A DNA stretch of 64,000 bases from Phycisphaerae bacterium (lineage in GTDB: Bacteria; Chloroflexota; Anaerolineae; 4572-78; J111), in assembly GCA_028285035.1 (NCBI GenBank), contig JANQQF010000061.1, positions 52,194-116,193 on the forward strand, written 5' to 3'. Both the position numbers and the translations under genes were made by a program. Each line of letters begins with the position of its first letter. The stretch's first letter is position 1. Below, piece after piece: positions 31,213-40,537 of the stretch. The notes beneath the pieces were generated by a model that saw only the letters and a program-made list of their open reading frames with translations, did no database searches and was not told the DNA's origin.

Positions 31213-32835
31213 CTATATCCGCTCGCCATACCGGGCCGCTTCGGGCACACCTTCGGGAAAGGCAAATGAGTCAGCTGAGGCTAAATTCTGATACCACTCA
31301 AAGCTAGGGGGCCGAGGCGTTTTGAGCAAATCACCATCTTGAAGAAACTCATAAATCTGGCCATAATGTTTTGTTTCGGTCGATGAGACACGCCGCATCA
31401 AGTGGAAAGGCCGTAAGTCAGAAGGATGATTAAGCCCCATTGCCCCTAAAAGTTCGCTTAGATTATCCATCATTTCGTGATGGAAGTTAGACACACGTAC
31501 ACTTTTATCCGATGGCACCAAACCAGCGACCAAGTTTGGGTCTTGGGTCGCCACTCCAACTGGGCAATGGTTTGAGTTGCATTTGAGGGCTTGAATACAC
31601 CCCAAAGCCATCATCATTCCGCGTGCGGAGTAACATAAATCCGCCCCTAGACATAATCGTTTGAGCATACCAAACGCCGTGGTCACTTTACCACTAGCAA
31701 TAATTTTAATTTTGCTTCGCAGCGAATGCCCAATTAATGCATTATGGACAAAGATCAACCCCTCAATCAACGGCATGCCCATATGGTCAGCAAATTCTAG
31801 CGGGGCAGCCCCGGTCCCACCTTCACCACCATCAACCACAATAAAGTCTGGGGTAATCCCCGTCCGGATCATTGCCTTGCAGATACCCAAAAATTCCCGG
31901 CGTTTTCCAACACACAACTTAAAGCCAATGGGCTTTCCTCCCGACAGTTCACGCAGCTGCGCCACAAATTCCAGGAGACCCGTCGGCGTCGAGAAGGTTG
32001 AGTGAGCTGGTGGGGAAAGCACATCCTTGCCCATTGGGACACCCCGAATCTCGGCAATCTCAGGCGTAATCTTGGCTGCTGGTAAGATACCCCCATGGCC
32101 AGGTTTTGCGCCTTGAGACAGCTTAATTTCAACCATCTTCACATTCGGGAGCGTGGCCTTTTTTGCGAAGGCATCTGGATTAAACTTACCTTCAGGAGTA
32201 CGACACCCAAAGTAGCCTGTCCCAATCTGCCAAATCAAATCAGCCCCACCTTCAAGATGGTACGAGCTGATCGCTCCTTCACCTGTATTATGAGCAAAAC
32301 CGCCTAACTTAGCCCCTTTACTTAACGCTAGAACGGCAGTTGGGCTAAGCGAGCCAAAGCTCATGGCTGAAATGTTCAAGATACTAGCGGAGTAGGGTTG
32401 TTTACAATCTGGGCCACCAATCGTCACCCGCAAATCGACCATATCTAAGTGCTGGGGCAAAAGCGAGTGATTCACCCACTCATAGCCAACTTCGTACACA
32501 TCACGTAGGGTACCAAAAGGAACTGTGTCTCGCACCTTCTTCGCCCGCTGATACACCACAGAGCGTTGGTTACGGTCAAATGGCACCCCTTCGGTATCGG
32601 ACTCGATAAAGTATTGATAAATCTCGGGGCGGATCAGCTCAAAAAAATAGCGAGCGTGTCCTAAGACCGGAAAATTTCGCAATACAGCGTGTTCTTTTTG
32701 ATAAAAATCATGAAAACCAAGCAAAATCAGAGGACAAAAGAGGATCAGTGATAACAAAATCAGGGGATAAAAAAACGCACCAATAACATTCAGCGCGATG
32801 ACCAAAACAACCCAGAAAATAAAAAATTTCCGCAT
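31213..32835 (-). CDS. FMN-binding glutamate synthase-like protein, membrane-anchored
   Basis: 540 residues from the ATG at 32835 (GGGAGAGAG upstream). Two hydrophobic helices at ~4-45 (FFIFWVVLVIALNVIGAFFY, LILLSLILFCPLILLGF) are followed by the FMN/3Fe-4S domain of GltB (LSQGAKPGHGGILP, FIVVDGGEGGTGAAPLEF, the Cys run CIQALKCNSNHCPVG). There is no amidotransferase domain and no small subunit nearby. Such free-standing forms are widespread and their physiological reaction is not settled. Confidence 0.88.
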   Translation of the reverse strand: MRKFFIFWVVLVIALNVIGAFFYPLILLSLILFCPLILLGFHDFYQKEHAVLRNFPVLGHARYFFELIRPEIYQYFIESDTEGVPFDRNQRSVVYQRAKKVRDTVPFGTLRDVYEVGYEWVNHSLLPQHLDMVDLRVTIGGPDCKQPYSASILNISAMSFGSLSPTAVLALSKGAKLGGFAHNTGEGAISSYHLEGGADLIWQIGTGYFGCRTPEGKFNPDAFAKKATLPNVKMVEIKLSQGAKPGHGGILPAAKITPEIAEIRGVPMGKDVLSPPAHSTFSTPTGLLEFVAQLRELSGGKPIGFKLCVGKRREFLGICKAMIRTGITPDFIVVDGGEGGTGAAPLEFADHMGMPLIEGLIFVHNALIGHSLRSKIKIIASGKVTTAFGMLKRLCLGADLCYSARGMMMALGCIQALKCNSNHCPVGVATQDPNLVAGLVPSDKSVRVSNFHHEMMDNLSELLGAMGLNHPSDLRPFHLMRRVSSTETKHYGQIYEFLQDGDLLKTPRPPSFEWYQNLASADSFAFPEGVPEAARYGERI

Positions 32836-32858
32836 GAGGCTCTCTCCCAAAATAGTTT

Positions 32859-32900
32859 ATAGGGTTCGTAGCGTTAGAGAGTTTATAGAGTGTGGAAATT
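32859..32900. repeat. Heptad-phased repeat near the DM13 gene
   Basis: Degenerate 7-nt units (GTTTATA, GGGTTCG, TAGCGTT, AGAGAGT, TTATAGA). The same phrase returns at 53033-53069, and an inverted copy (ACTCTATAAACTCTTATGAA) follows at 32904-32923. Confidence 0.45.
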
Positions 32901-32933
32901 TAACTCTATAAACTCTTATGAACCGTACAACCT

Positions 32934-33614
32934 CTACGACCCCAATGTCGCAGTTGAAAAGACAACATGAAATGGCATACAGTAGATGACAATACTATTA
33001 TATTTTGATAAGTCAAGATCGGCAGGGATGTCATAATTTTGATTACCCAAATTCCCTTTGAGCGATCCCAAATCGACATACTCGCCCAAATCATTACGAT
33101 TAGTCGGATTGGGATTTTCCGCCAGAAGAACGTGAAGGTCAGGGCCATTGGTGACCATAAAGTCTTCAAACCGCAAGACGCTAGTGTCGCCTTGTTGGAA
33201 GATGGTAGCCGAGCCTGAGCCTTGGTGAAAGCTATCGGCATCGACGAATTGGCCCTGCCCAACAACAATCCATTCTGTATTGGCAGAGGCCTCCATCATC
33301 TCCTCTTCCATCTCTTTGTCAGCCATAACCGCAGCGGCAGCTTCCATAATCTCTGCTTCTACCTCTTCTTGGGCTTCCGGTGAAAGGGCCGCAACCTCTG
33401 CCTCATCGGGCATGGCCGCCATAAATTCCTTTTCCAATTCCTTCATCTCATCCTCAGACATTGCCGCCAATTCAGCCTCGGGGGGTAAATCAAAAGGGAA
33501 TGCCTCATCAACTGAATTATCGATAAACAGCGGGGAAATCAAATACCAAGCGACCGCTGCAAACACAAGTAAGCCAACTAATCCACCAATAATTATAACT
33601 GGACGTAATTTCAT
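32934..33614 (-). CDS. Membrane-anchored DM13-domain protein with Met/Glu-rich linker
   Basis: 226 residues. N-terminal anchor (PVIIIGGLVGLLVFAAVAWYL), then at ~38-110 a low-complexity acidic linker very rich in Met, Glu and Ala (for example MSEDEMKELEKEFMAAMPDEAE). A DM13 domain runs from ~115 to 226 (GQFVDADSFHQGSGSATIF, LRFEDFMVTNGPDLHVLLAENPNP, IVIYCMPFHVVFSTATL). DM13 is proposed to be an electron-transfer or redox domain; its conserved Cys is present in IYCMPF. The Met-rich linker could bind soft metals. Extracytoplasmic. Confidence 0.85.
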   Translation of the reverse strand: MKLRPVIIIGGLVGLLVFAAVAWYLISPLFIDNSVDEAFPFDLPPEAELAAMSEDEMKELEKEFMAAMPDEAEVAALSPEAQEEVEAEIMEAAAAVMADKEMEEEMMEASANTEWIVVGQGQFVDADSFHQGSGSATIFQQGDTSVLRFEDFMVTNGPDLHVLLAENPNPTNRNDLGEYVDLGSLKGNLGNQNYDIPADLDLSKYNSIVIYCMPFHVVFSTATLGS

Positions 33615-33751
33615 GAGTTATATCTCCTAAAAGTTTTTTAAGATTGTGTCATTCCAAAAACAAGGCCAGTATAAAAAAAAGGTCTTACAAGGTGATTACT
33701 AGGAGGTTACAAAATTCTTACAGATTAAGATGGCACAGATGGAGGTATCGA

Positions 33752-34498
33752 TTAGAGAAATTGTCCACCATCAACCGAGATGATCGTGCCGGTCAAAAAA
33801 TCTTGGGTCAACAGATGAAGAACATTTTCCGCCGCAATTTGTGGGGTGCCAGCACGCTGGAGAGGGACTTGATGGTCAACAAGGTTGGTCAAATAAGTGG
33901 TATCTTTGTCAGACGGCGGTAACATCGCCCCTAAAGCTACGCCATTCACCGCAATTTTAGGAGCCAATTCAAGGGCCAGCATTTCTGTCATCTGCCATAG
34001 CCCTTTTTTGGTCAATTGGTAGACAAAATGATTTGGGTTACTTTGCCGAACACGTGCATCTAAAATATTGATAATTTTTCCAAATTGATTAGGTTGTATC
34101 TGCTTGGCAAAATGTTGGCTTAGAATAAAAGGTGTTTTGAGGTTAAGGGTTATAATTTCATCCCAGAGTTGCTCATCAATAACGAGAAATTGGTCTTGGT
34201 CTGGGAAAATTGCAGCGTTATTAATGAGGATATCAACTTGCCCGAATTGTTGTATAGCGGTTGGAATAAGCAGCTGAGTGGCGTGGGAGTCCCGGAGGTC
34301 TGCTTGGTGAGTGTATGCTTCAACGCCATAACGTTGAGCATCAAGTTCAGTTTGTTTAGCCGCGTCAGAGGATTGCCAGTAATGAATAAAGACATGACAA
34401 CCTGCTGCGGCGAGGGCCAAGGTCAAGGCTCGACCGATGCGGATTGCCCCACCAGTCACAACCGCAACCTTCCCTTTAAGGGGGATCAAATCGCTCAC
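33752..34498 (-). CDS. Short-chain dehydrogenase/reductase, pteridine reductase/FolM-like
   Basis: 248 residues, one Rossmann domain: VVTGGAIRIGRALTLALAAAG (TGGAxRIG as in pteridine reductases), NNAAIF, catalytic Y-x3-K in VYQLTKKGLWQM and a C-terminal GTIISVDGGQFL. A catalytic Ser before the Tyr is not obvious (ILDARVRQSNPNHFVY has Asp-Ala-Arg), which also fits FolM-like enzymes. Cytosolic, NADPH-dependent, possibly dihydromonapterin reductase. Its start overlaps the stop of the kinase gene by 4 nt. Confidence 0.85.
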   Translation of the reverse strand: MSDLIPLKGKVAVVTGGAIRIGRALTLALAAAGCHVFIHYWQSSDAAKQTELDAQRYGVEAYTHQADLRDSHATQLLIPTAIQQFGQVDILINNAAIFPDQDQFLVIDEQLWDEIITLNLKTPFILSQHFAKQIQPNQFGKIINILDARVRQSNPNHFVYQLTKKGLWQMTEMLALELAPKIAVNGVALGAMLPPSDKDTTYLTNLVDHQVPLQRAGTPQIAAENVLHLLTQDFLTGTIISVDGGQFL

Positions 34499-35427
34499 TG
34501 GCGCAAACAGAAGTAGAACATACTCCCTTGCCCCGGTCCAGCACTTTCAACCCCAACATAACCACCCAGCTTCTCGACAATGCGTCGCACAATAGATAAA
34601 CCTAAGCCGTACCCTTTCACCGGATTCCCCTTCAGTTGGGTAAACGGCACAAATAATCGATCTTGTTCCTCTTGGGTCAATCCGGGGCCGTTATCTTGAA
34701 TAAAGAACTGGATTGTTCCATCTGGCTGAGATATTGCCCCCAGTTTGAGTTGAGGCGGGGTTCCCCCATATTTAAGCCCATTGCTGATGTAATTGGTCCA
34801 GACCTCTTCAATCCACGGACCATATCCCTGGGCCGTGGGCCATGTATCTGGCAGTTGAATTTCAGTCTGGCTTTCAACAATGATATGGTCTAGACGAATG
34901 ACAACCTCTTCGATGATGGCACCCATGTCTAACGAGGCTGTTGGCACTTCCTGGCGTCGCAATTGGGCTAATAAGAGAAGTTCATCCACAATGGTTGTAG
35001 CCTTACGCCCACTGCGAACCATAGCCTCCAAATATTCACCAAGGTCCCCCTGATCCATTTTCGAATAATCTTCACGCAAGATTTCAGCCAGCCCAGTCAA
35101 GGCCCCGATAGGGTTTTTTAAATCGTGGGCTACAGTTCGGGCAAATGCATCAAGTTCTTCGTTACGTTCTTCGAGTTCGGCAATTTTTTGGCGCAATGTT
35201 TCCTCTAGCCGCTCACGACGCAGGATGGCTTCTTGTAGGGCTTTGTTAATGCGAACTAAATCGGAGGTTCGTTTGGTGATTTGCAGGGCTAAGCGATGAT
35301 TTTCAAGTTGTATATCCTGCATTGCTTGCCCGAGGGTAATTTCTGAGGCGCGAAGATTAATATTTTCATAGCGCAACTCGGCTAACTCGTCTTGTGAGTT
35401 GATATCTGTTGTTTCAGGAATACTCAT
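34495..35427 (-). CDS. Histidine kinase with N-terminal coiled coil
   Basis: 310 residues, no membrane helix. A long coiled coil at ~10-100 (ELRYENINLRASEITLGQAMQ and beyond) precedes HisKA with phospho-His in ARTVAHDLKNPIGALTG and HATPase_c (NYISNGLKYGG, QDNGPGLTQEEQDRLFVPF, GYGLGLSIVRRIVEKLGG). No obvious sensor domain: input is probably protein-protein. Its stop overlaps the SDR start, an unusual pairing. Confidence 0.9.
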   Translation of the reverse strand: MSIPETTDINSQDELAELRYENINLRASEITLGQAMQDIQLENHRLALQITKRTSDLVRINKALQEAILRRERLEETLRQKIAELEERNEELDAFARTVAHDLKNPIGALTGLAEILREDYSKMDQGDLGEYLEAMVRSGRKATTIVDELLLLAQLRRQEVPTASLDMGAIIEEVVIRLDHIIVESQTEIQLPDTWPTAQGYGPWIEEVWTNYISNGLKYGGTPPQLKLGAISQPDGTIQFFIQDNGPGLTQEEQDRLFVPFTQLKGNPVKGYGLGLSIVRRIVEKLGGYVGVESAGPGQGSMFYFCLRQ

Positions 35428-35597
35428 AACTAGACTCCAGTTGTGTTAGCCTCTCATTACATGCGCGAGAAAAAATTACCATGGATCGTATGATAAGTCA
35501 ATGAATGTAATAACCAAAAAATCATTCACTGTTTTGTATCCAAAATATTATATGCACTGACAACGTAACCATTGAATTTTGTTGTAAAGAATTAATC

Positions 35598-35654
35598 AAA
35601 AAAAACGCCCGCTATCACTTAGTTTTCAAGAAACTAGGATATAGCAAGCGCTTT
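35598..35654 (-). terminator. Terminator of tRNA-Ser
   Basis: Long imperfect stem (GCGCTTGCTAT...CTAGTTT / AAACTA...ATAGCGGGCG) followed on the minus strand by TTTTTTTT. It starts 12 nt beyond the tRNA 3' end. Confidence 0.85.
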
Positions 35655-35665
35655 ATTTGGTAGAG

Positions 35666-35752
35666 CGGAGAGGGAGGGATTTGAACCCTCGAGGCTGTTA
35701 CACCTACACGATTTCCAATCGTGCGCACTCGGCCGGACTATGCGACCTCTCC
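35666..35752 (-). tRNA. tRNA-Ser (GGA anticodon)
   Basis: 87 nt on the minus strand: acceptor GGAGAGG pairs with CCTCTCC, discriminator G, CCA not encoded. Anticodon arm CACGATTGGAAATCGTG with GGA at the centre; a long variable arm (class II tRNA) and TTCAAATC T-loop. Own promoter and terminator. Confidence 0.96.
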
Positions 35753-35789
35753 ATAAATTGTTGTATTCTCACACGTGAGACAAGGGTGA

Positions 35790-35817
35790 ATTATAACATA
35801 ATGATGAGGTGGAGCAA
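35790..35817 (-). promoter_or_regulatory. Promoter of tRNA-Ser
   Basis: Minus strand TTGCTC (35817-35812), 16-nt spacer, TATAAT (35795-35790), about 38 nt before the mature tRNA. A 14-bp palindrome TCTCAC-AC-GTGAGA (35767-35780) covers the start region. Confidence 0.7.
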
Positions 35818-35859
35818 AATTTTTGAAAGGATGAAAAGCAAAGATCATCCTGCCAATTT

Positions 35860-38103
35860 CTACCGCTTCTCCAATTTTGCAATCGTCGCCGACAGCTTTT
35901 TAATGCCCTGATTGGGAAAGGCAACTTGGACAAACTCATCCGTTCCATCGCGTTCAACAGCGATGACCGTACCTTCGCCAAATTTTTGATGAAAGACCCG
36001 ATCACCGGACTTAAAGCCTGGGGTTGAAGGGGCGGCAGCCGCGCTGCCTCGACTCCAACGGGTATTGTAAGGAGAGGTTGTGGTTGGCTGATTGAACCGA
36101 CTCCGACGATCAGAGAGGGGTGAGGCCGAGCCACGCGCTGATTGATCCTCCAAAAGATCGGGGGGTAAATCGCGCAAAAAACGCGAGGGTACTGTCGGCT
36201 CGTCATACCCATAGTTGGAGCGGCGAAACGCACGAGTCAGGTAAAGTCGATCTTTGGCTCGGGTAATGCCGACATAAGCCAAACGACGTTCTTCCTCCAT
36301 TTGCTCTGGGTCTTCAAAGCTGCGGCTATGAGGAAATGTACCATCTTCCATCCCGACCATAAAGACCACCGGAAATTCAAGGCCTTTGGCTGTATGGAGC
36401 GTCAAAAGCGCGGGTGCACTGCCTGCTTCACCCAAAGCATCCACATCGGCGACAAGCGAGACTTGCTCCAAAAATTGTACCAGGGCCTCGGTGCCGCTCA
36501 AATCACGGAACTCATCGGCCACCCGCCGGAGTTCCTGCAAGTTTTCCCAACGTTCATCTCCCTCGGGCGTACCATCTTTTACAAAATTCTTATAGCCCGT
36601 TCGAGCCACGGCCAGATCATAAAGTTCTGGTAGATTAAGTTTTGTTTTGGCATCCAGCAGCATATTCATCATCTGCCCAAAGGCAATCAGAGATTTCTGA
36701 GCCCGACTTTTAAAAGGGGATGGGACATCGCTGGGGGCTTCTTGGCTAAATTCCTGGCCTTCAGCCTCAGCCACTAAGCGCTGAATGGCTTGCCAGGGCG
36801 TCAAGCGCATCTGAAAGGCCCAGCGTTCCAAATCTGCAATGGTTTTGGCTCCGATAGATCGGGCCGGAACGTTGATGATACGATTGAGGCTGACACTATC
36901 GCTGGGATTGTGGATCAGCCGGAGGTAGGCCAAGACGTCCTTGACTTCTTTACGATCATAGAACCGGGTTCCACGTACCAGCAAGTAGGGCAAGCCTCGT
37001 TTGACGAATGACTCTTCCAGCACCCGGCTTTGCGCATTGGTACGATACATAATCGCCACTTCGCCAGGAGTACAGTCACCTCGCGTTTCCAATCGCTGAA
37101 TTTCATCGATGACAAACGTGGCTTCTTCGTACTCGTTGTAGGCCTCGACTACCCGAATTTTACCACCACGGCCTCGGTCGGTCACCAAGTTGTTATCAAT
37201 ACGATTACTATTTTTGCGGATAACCTCTTTCGCTGCTTCTAGAATGGTTTCAGTGGAGCGATAATTTTGTGAGAGACGAATCAGTTTATGTTGGGGATAA
37301 TCTTCACGGAAGTGCAACACGTTGCGATAATCGGCCCCCCGCCAAGAATAAACACCTTGATCAAGATCACCTACCACAAAAATGTTTCCATTTCGTCCCG
37401 CCAATAGCGTCGTCAGGTCATACTGGACCATATTTGTGTCTTGAAATTCATCGACCATCACATAACGATACTGTTGCTGATATTTTTCCAAAATCGGAAT
37501 ATGACGCTTGAGAAGGTGATGGGTGACCAGCAAAAGATCATCAAAGTCGAGGGCGTTGCTCTCAATAAGCAGTTGCTGATACCGTTCGTAGACTCGAGCC
37601 ATAATTTCATCTTGATAAGTCCGCGTTGGAAATTTATCAGGCGTAATCATCTCGTTCTTCGCTTTAGAAATACCGTATTGCATTGGGTTCGGCTTCCAGC
37701 GTTTATCATCCAAATCAAGATCACGCAAGGCCCGCTTGACCACTGCCTGTTGGTCACTGGTATCGTAAATCACATAGTTCCGATCATATTGGCCCAACAC
37801 CTCAATATCCCGACGGAGCCATCGGGCGCACAAGGAGTGGAAGGTCCCCACCGCCACATGACCGACCTGATTAGGACTAAGCATCTCTTCCAGCCGAGTT
37901 CGCATTTCACGAGCAGCTTTGTTGGTGAAGGTTACGGCCAAAATATTCCAAGGGGCGACCTGCTGATCTTCGATCAGATAGGCAATTCGATGAGTTAAGG
38001 CTCGCGTTTTTCCTGAGCCTGGTCCGGCCAAGGCCAAAACTTGCCCTTCAATTGTTGTCACTGCCTGAAGCTGAGCTGGGTTCAGCCCGGCCAAAATATC
38101 CAT
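35860..38103 (-). CDS. pcrA: ATP-dependent DNA helicase PcrA/UvrD
   Basis: 747 residues from MDILAGLNPAQLQAVTTIEG (ATG 38103, AGGAG 8 nt upstream). Superfamily 1A helicase: Walker A LAGPGSGKTRALTHRIA, motif II YVMVDEFQDTN, motif III LDQGVYSWRGAD, motif IV LSQNYRSTETIL, motif V LLTLHTAKGLEFPVVFMVGMEDG, motif VI RRLAYVGITRAKDRLYL. The C-terminal Tudor-like tail (GDRVFHQKFGEGTVIAVE) that binds RNA polymerase is present. 3'-5' helicase of repair and replication. No anomaly. Confidence 0.97.
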   Translation of the reverse strand: MDILAGLNPAQLQAVTTIEGQVLALAGPGSGKTRALTHRIAYLIEDQQVAPWNILAVTFTNKAAREMRTRLEEMLSPNQVGHVAVGTFHSLCARWLRRDIEVLGQYDRNYVIYDTSDQQAVVKRALRDLDLDDKRWKPNPMQYGISKAKNEMITPDKFPTRTYQDEIMARVYERYQQLLIESNALDFDDLLLVTHHLLKRHIPILEKYQQQYRYVMVDEFQDTNMVQYDLTTLLAGRNGNIFVVGDLDQGVYSWRGADYRNVLHFREDYPQHKLIRLSQNYRSTETILEAAKEVIRKNSNRIDNNLVTDRGRGGKIRVVEAYNEYEEATFVIDEIQRLETRGDCTPGEVAIMYRTNAQSRVLEESFVKRGLPYLLVRGTRFYDRKEVKDVLAYLRLIHNPSDSVSLNRIINVPARSIGAKTIADLERWAFQMRLTPWQAIQRLVAEAEGQEFSQEAPSDVPSPFKSRAQKSLIAFGQMMNMLLDAKTKLNLPELYDLAVARTGYKNFVKDGTPEGDERWENLQELRRVADEFRDLSGTEALVQFLEQVSLVADVDALGEAGSAPALLTLHTAKGLEFPVVFMVGMEDGTFPHSRSFEDPEQMEEERRLAYVGITRAKDRLYLTRAFRRSNYGYDEPTVPSRFLRDLPPDLLEDQSARGSASPLSDRRSRFNQPTTTSPYNTRWSRGSAAAAPSTPGFKSGDRVFHQKFGEGTVIAVERDGTDEFVQVAFPNQGIKKLSATIAKLEKR

Positions 38104-38343
38104 CAATCTGCTCCTATTTGGTGGTAGTTGCGGCTGGTGATTTGTGATTAGTGGTTTCAGGATTGTACCATGATGTGAGGGAGGGTAGCAAAGGTTATCA
38201 TCTACACGCCATTTTGTTTTTAATTCTTGGTCACGTACAATTTGACCTATCAATACACTCGCAAAGTTGCGGCATGACAAAGGCGTACAGGACAAACAAG
38301 AGCGAAAAATCTATAAATAATTTCTACATCTTGAGGAGGTATT

Positions 38344-39126
38344 ATGTCTGAGGAGCAAAAGAAAAAAGTTCAAACTCAGTTTGGGGGAACCAGTGACGAT
38401 TACGCCAAGAGTGAGGTTCACGCGAAGGGAGAGACTTTGAGTATCCTTTTGGAGTTACTCGAGCCTCAAGCGGACTGGCATGTCTTGGATGTGGCCACTG
38501 GAGCCGGCCATACTGCACTTAGCTTTGCCCCGTATGTCGCCCAAGTCATGGCCACAGATATCACCACTGATATGACCAACAAGGCGGCACAATTAGCCAC
38601 TGAACGCGGGATAACCAATTTTGATGTTAAGTACGCTGACGCGGAAGAGCTGCCCTTTGATGATCACAGCTTCGATCTTGTCACCTGCCGGATTGCGATG
38701 CATCACTTTCCCAACCCTCGTCAAGCGATTGCCGAGTTTGCCCGTGTTGTTAAACCTGGCGGCAAAATTGGACTCACGGACAATGTAACTGTGCCCGACA
38801 AACAAGCGGCGGGCTATTATAACGCCTATGAAAAACTACGAGACCCCTCCCACAATTGGGTTTCCCCGCTTTCCCACCTCGTTGCGATGTTCGAAGATGC
38901 GGGCCTAACGGTTGAAACCACCCGTCAGGTGAATAAAGAAATGGAATTTCACAACTGGGCTGATCGGATGCGAGTCTCTGAGGATAACAAGGAAAAGTTA
39001 CTCGATATGATGCGTAACATCCCTGAAGCCCTACAGCCACTTTTTCAACCTCGCTGGACAGACGAGACGATGTACTTCAGTGTGAGGGAAGCGGTGATTA
39101 TTGCCCAAGCATCAAAGCGCCCATAA
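38344..39126 (+). CDS. Class I SAM-dependent methyltransferase (UbiE/YcgJ-like)
   Basis: 260 residues. SAM motif VLDVATGAGHTALSF (I), ATDIT (II), DAEELPFDDHSFDLVTCRIAMHHF (III), VVKPGGKIGLTD. Similar to UbiE/MenG and YcgJ-type small-molecule methyltransferases; the substrate is not readable. RBS GAGGAGG 5-6 nt before the ATG. Divergent from pcrA. Confidence 0.88.
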   Translation: MSEEQKKKVQTQFGGTSDDYAKSEVHAKGETLSILLELLEPQADWHVLDVATGAGHTALSFAPYVAQVMATDITTDMTNKAAQLATERGITNFDVKYADAEELPFDDHSFDLVTCRIAMHHFPNPRQAIAEFARVVKPGGKIGLTDNVTVPDKQAAGYYNAYEKLRDPSHNWVSPLSHLVAMFEDAGLTVETTRQVNKEMEFHNWADRMRVSEDNKEKLLDMMRNIPEALQPLFQPRWTDETMYFSVREAVIIAQASKRP

Positions 39127-39171
39127 AGTAATCGAGAATAGTCATCCATCGTTATAAGAGCGCAATTTACC

Positions 39172-39549
39172 TTACGACGACTCAGTTGGCACAAGATACT
39201 TGTTAATTGTTTCGATAAATTGAACGGGATTGTACGGTTTTGCCACAAATTCGGCGGCCCCAGCTTGTTTGGCGCGGGATTGATTATCACCCGTCGGCCA
39301 AGCAGAGAGAACAATGATGGGAATATGTTCAGTTAAGGGGTCAGCTTTTGCGGCTTTAATCACACCAAACCCATCGACATAAGGCATAAATAAATCGGTT
39401 AAAATTAGATCAGGAATCGTTTCCTTGATTTTGGTAATTGCCTCATGACCATTTTTGGCTTCCACAACACTAAGTTTGAATTTTTCAAGTAGAATGCGAA
39501 CCATAAGTAGTTGATCGAGATCGTCTTCGGCGTAGAGTATGGTAGCCAT
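39172..39549 (-). CDS. Single-domain response regulator (CheY-like)
   Basis: 125 residues, a complete receiver: acidic pair YAEDDLDQ, phospho-Asp in LILTDLFMPYVDG, Ser IVLSAWP, Lys FVAKPYNP. No output domain. Stand-alone gene with RBS GGAGC. The partner kinase cannot be told; the coiled-coil kinase at 34495 is the nearest without a regulator. Confidence 0.9.
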   Translation of the reverse strand: MATILYAEDDLDQLLMVRILLEKFKLSVVEAKNGHEAITKIKETIPDLILTDLFMPYVDGFGVIKAAKADPLTEHIPIIVLSAWPTGDNQSRAKQAGAAEFVAKPYNPVQFIETINKYLVPTESS

Positions 39550-39776
39550 AGGTGCTCCTTGGGGGTTAGTTGGGACAGGTAGGTGGGTTAAATATTTAGT
39601 TTTGCACCAAACATTTAACTTAAAAATTTATATTTCTATTTATTATATCATACATATTCTATGAAATTTTTAAAGTCCATTACAATTCAGTTACGATTTG
39701 AATTCAGCCGCTATATCCTAATGGATGACCCATATATTGGTCATAAACTTTTTATATAATGTACAGAGATCTTTTC

Positions 39777-40496
39777 ATGAAAGAACTAATGACTCCTAAA
39801 AACCTGATGCTGTCTGGTCTTGCGGCAAGTTTGGCCCTTATCACAAATTTACTGGTGCCTATCACTAATGTTTGGCTTTCGCCAACCGGATCGGTGCTTA
39901 GAACAGGGCTCTTTGTCCTCACTATCCTCCAAATCGGCTTATTTATTTTAGTGCTTGTCCAATACATTGCCCAGCTATCTACCAATCGCTTCATGATGCG
40001 ACATCATCTCATACTGGCGATGAGTCTCGTTTATGTCATCTTTGCCCTCATTGGGGGACAAATTTCAAATGGGTTGGTACCAAGCTTACAATCGCAAGGA
40101 TATTTAGAATTTATTGATGAGAACCAAATCTTGATTGAAGCGATTACCGATTTTGAAACAAAGAACGGGCGCCCCCCCAACGATTGGGCTGAATTATTGC
40201 CTGATTATCTCCCAACCGCTGTCGCCACGATCAAGCCTGAGACAATTGATACAGAGGATCCTGAAATCGAATGGGCCATTGAGCATCCCTCGTTAGATGC
40301 GGCCAGTGCTGAGCGCGTGTCATACAGTTACAGTCGCTTAGACAATCAGGAAGATGACCCAGACCGACGGTGGGAGCTTTCGGTCCGGGTCTATCTTGGC
40401 TCCTTTCAATCGGCCAAATTCATTTACAATCCGACCCAAAATTACTCTGAGAGTTATCAGCGGCTGGGCCAGTGGGGTCAGCGTGGTGCGTATTGA
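39777..40496 (+). CDS. Membrane protein with three helices and a C-terminal soluble domain
   Basis: No family recognised. About 239 residues from the ATG at 39777; an ATG at 39759 is possible and neither has a good RBS. Helices at ~8-32 (LSGLAASLALITNLLVPIT), ~40-62 and ~75-95, then an exported or cytosolic domain with FETKNGRPPNDWAELLPDYLP, a pattern reminiscent of the secreted part of pilin/secretin-like proteins, and a C-terminal strand-rich part. Ends 42 nt before another unknown membrane protein, probably its operon partner. Confidence 0.6.
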   Translation: MKELMTPKNLMLSGLAASLALITNLLVPITNVWLSPTGSVLRTGLFVLTILQIGLFILVLVQYIAQLSTNRFMMRHHLILAMSLVYVIFALIGGQISNGLVPSLQSQGYLEFIDENQILIEAITDFETKNGRPPNDWAELLPDYLPTAVATIKPETIDTEDPEIEWAIEHPSLDAASAERVSYSYSRLDNQEDDPDRRWELSVRVYLGSFQSAKFIYNPTQNYSESYQRLGQWGQRGAY

Positions 40497-40537
40497 TAAG
40501 CTCTCTCCACCAAAACATAGCTCTGGACAGTCCCGAC

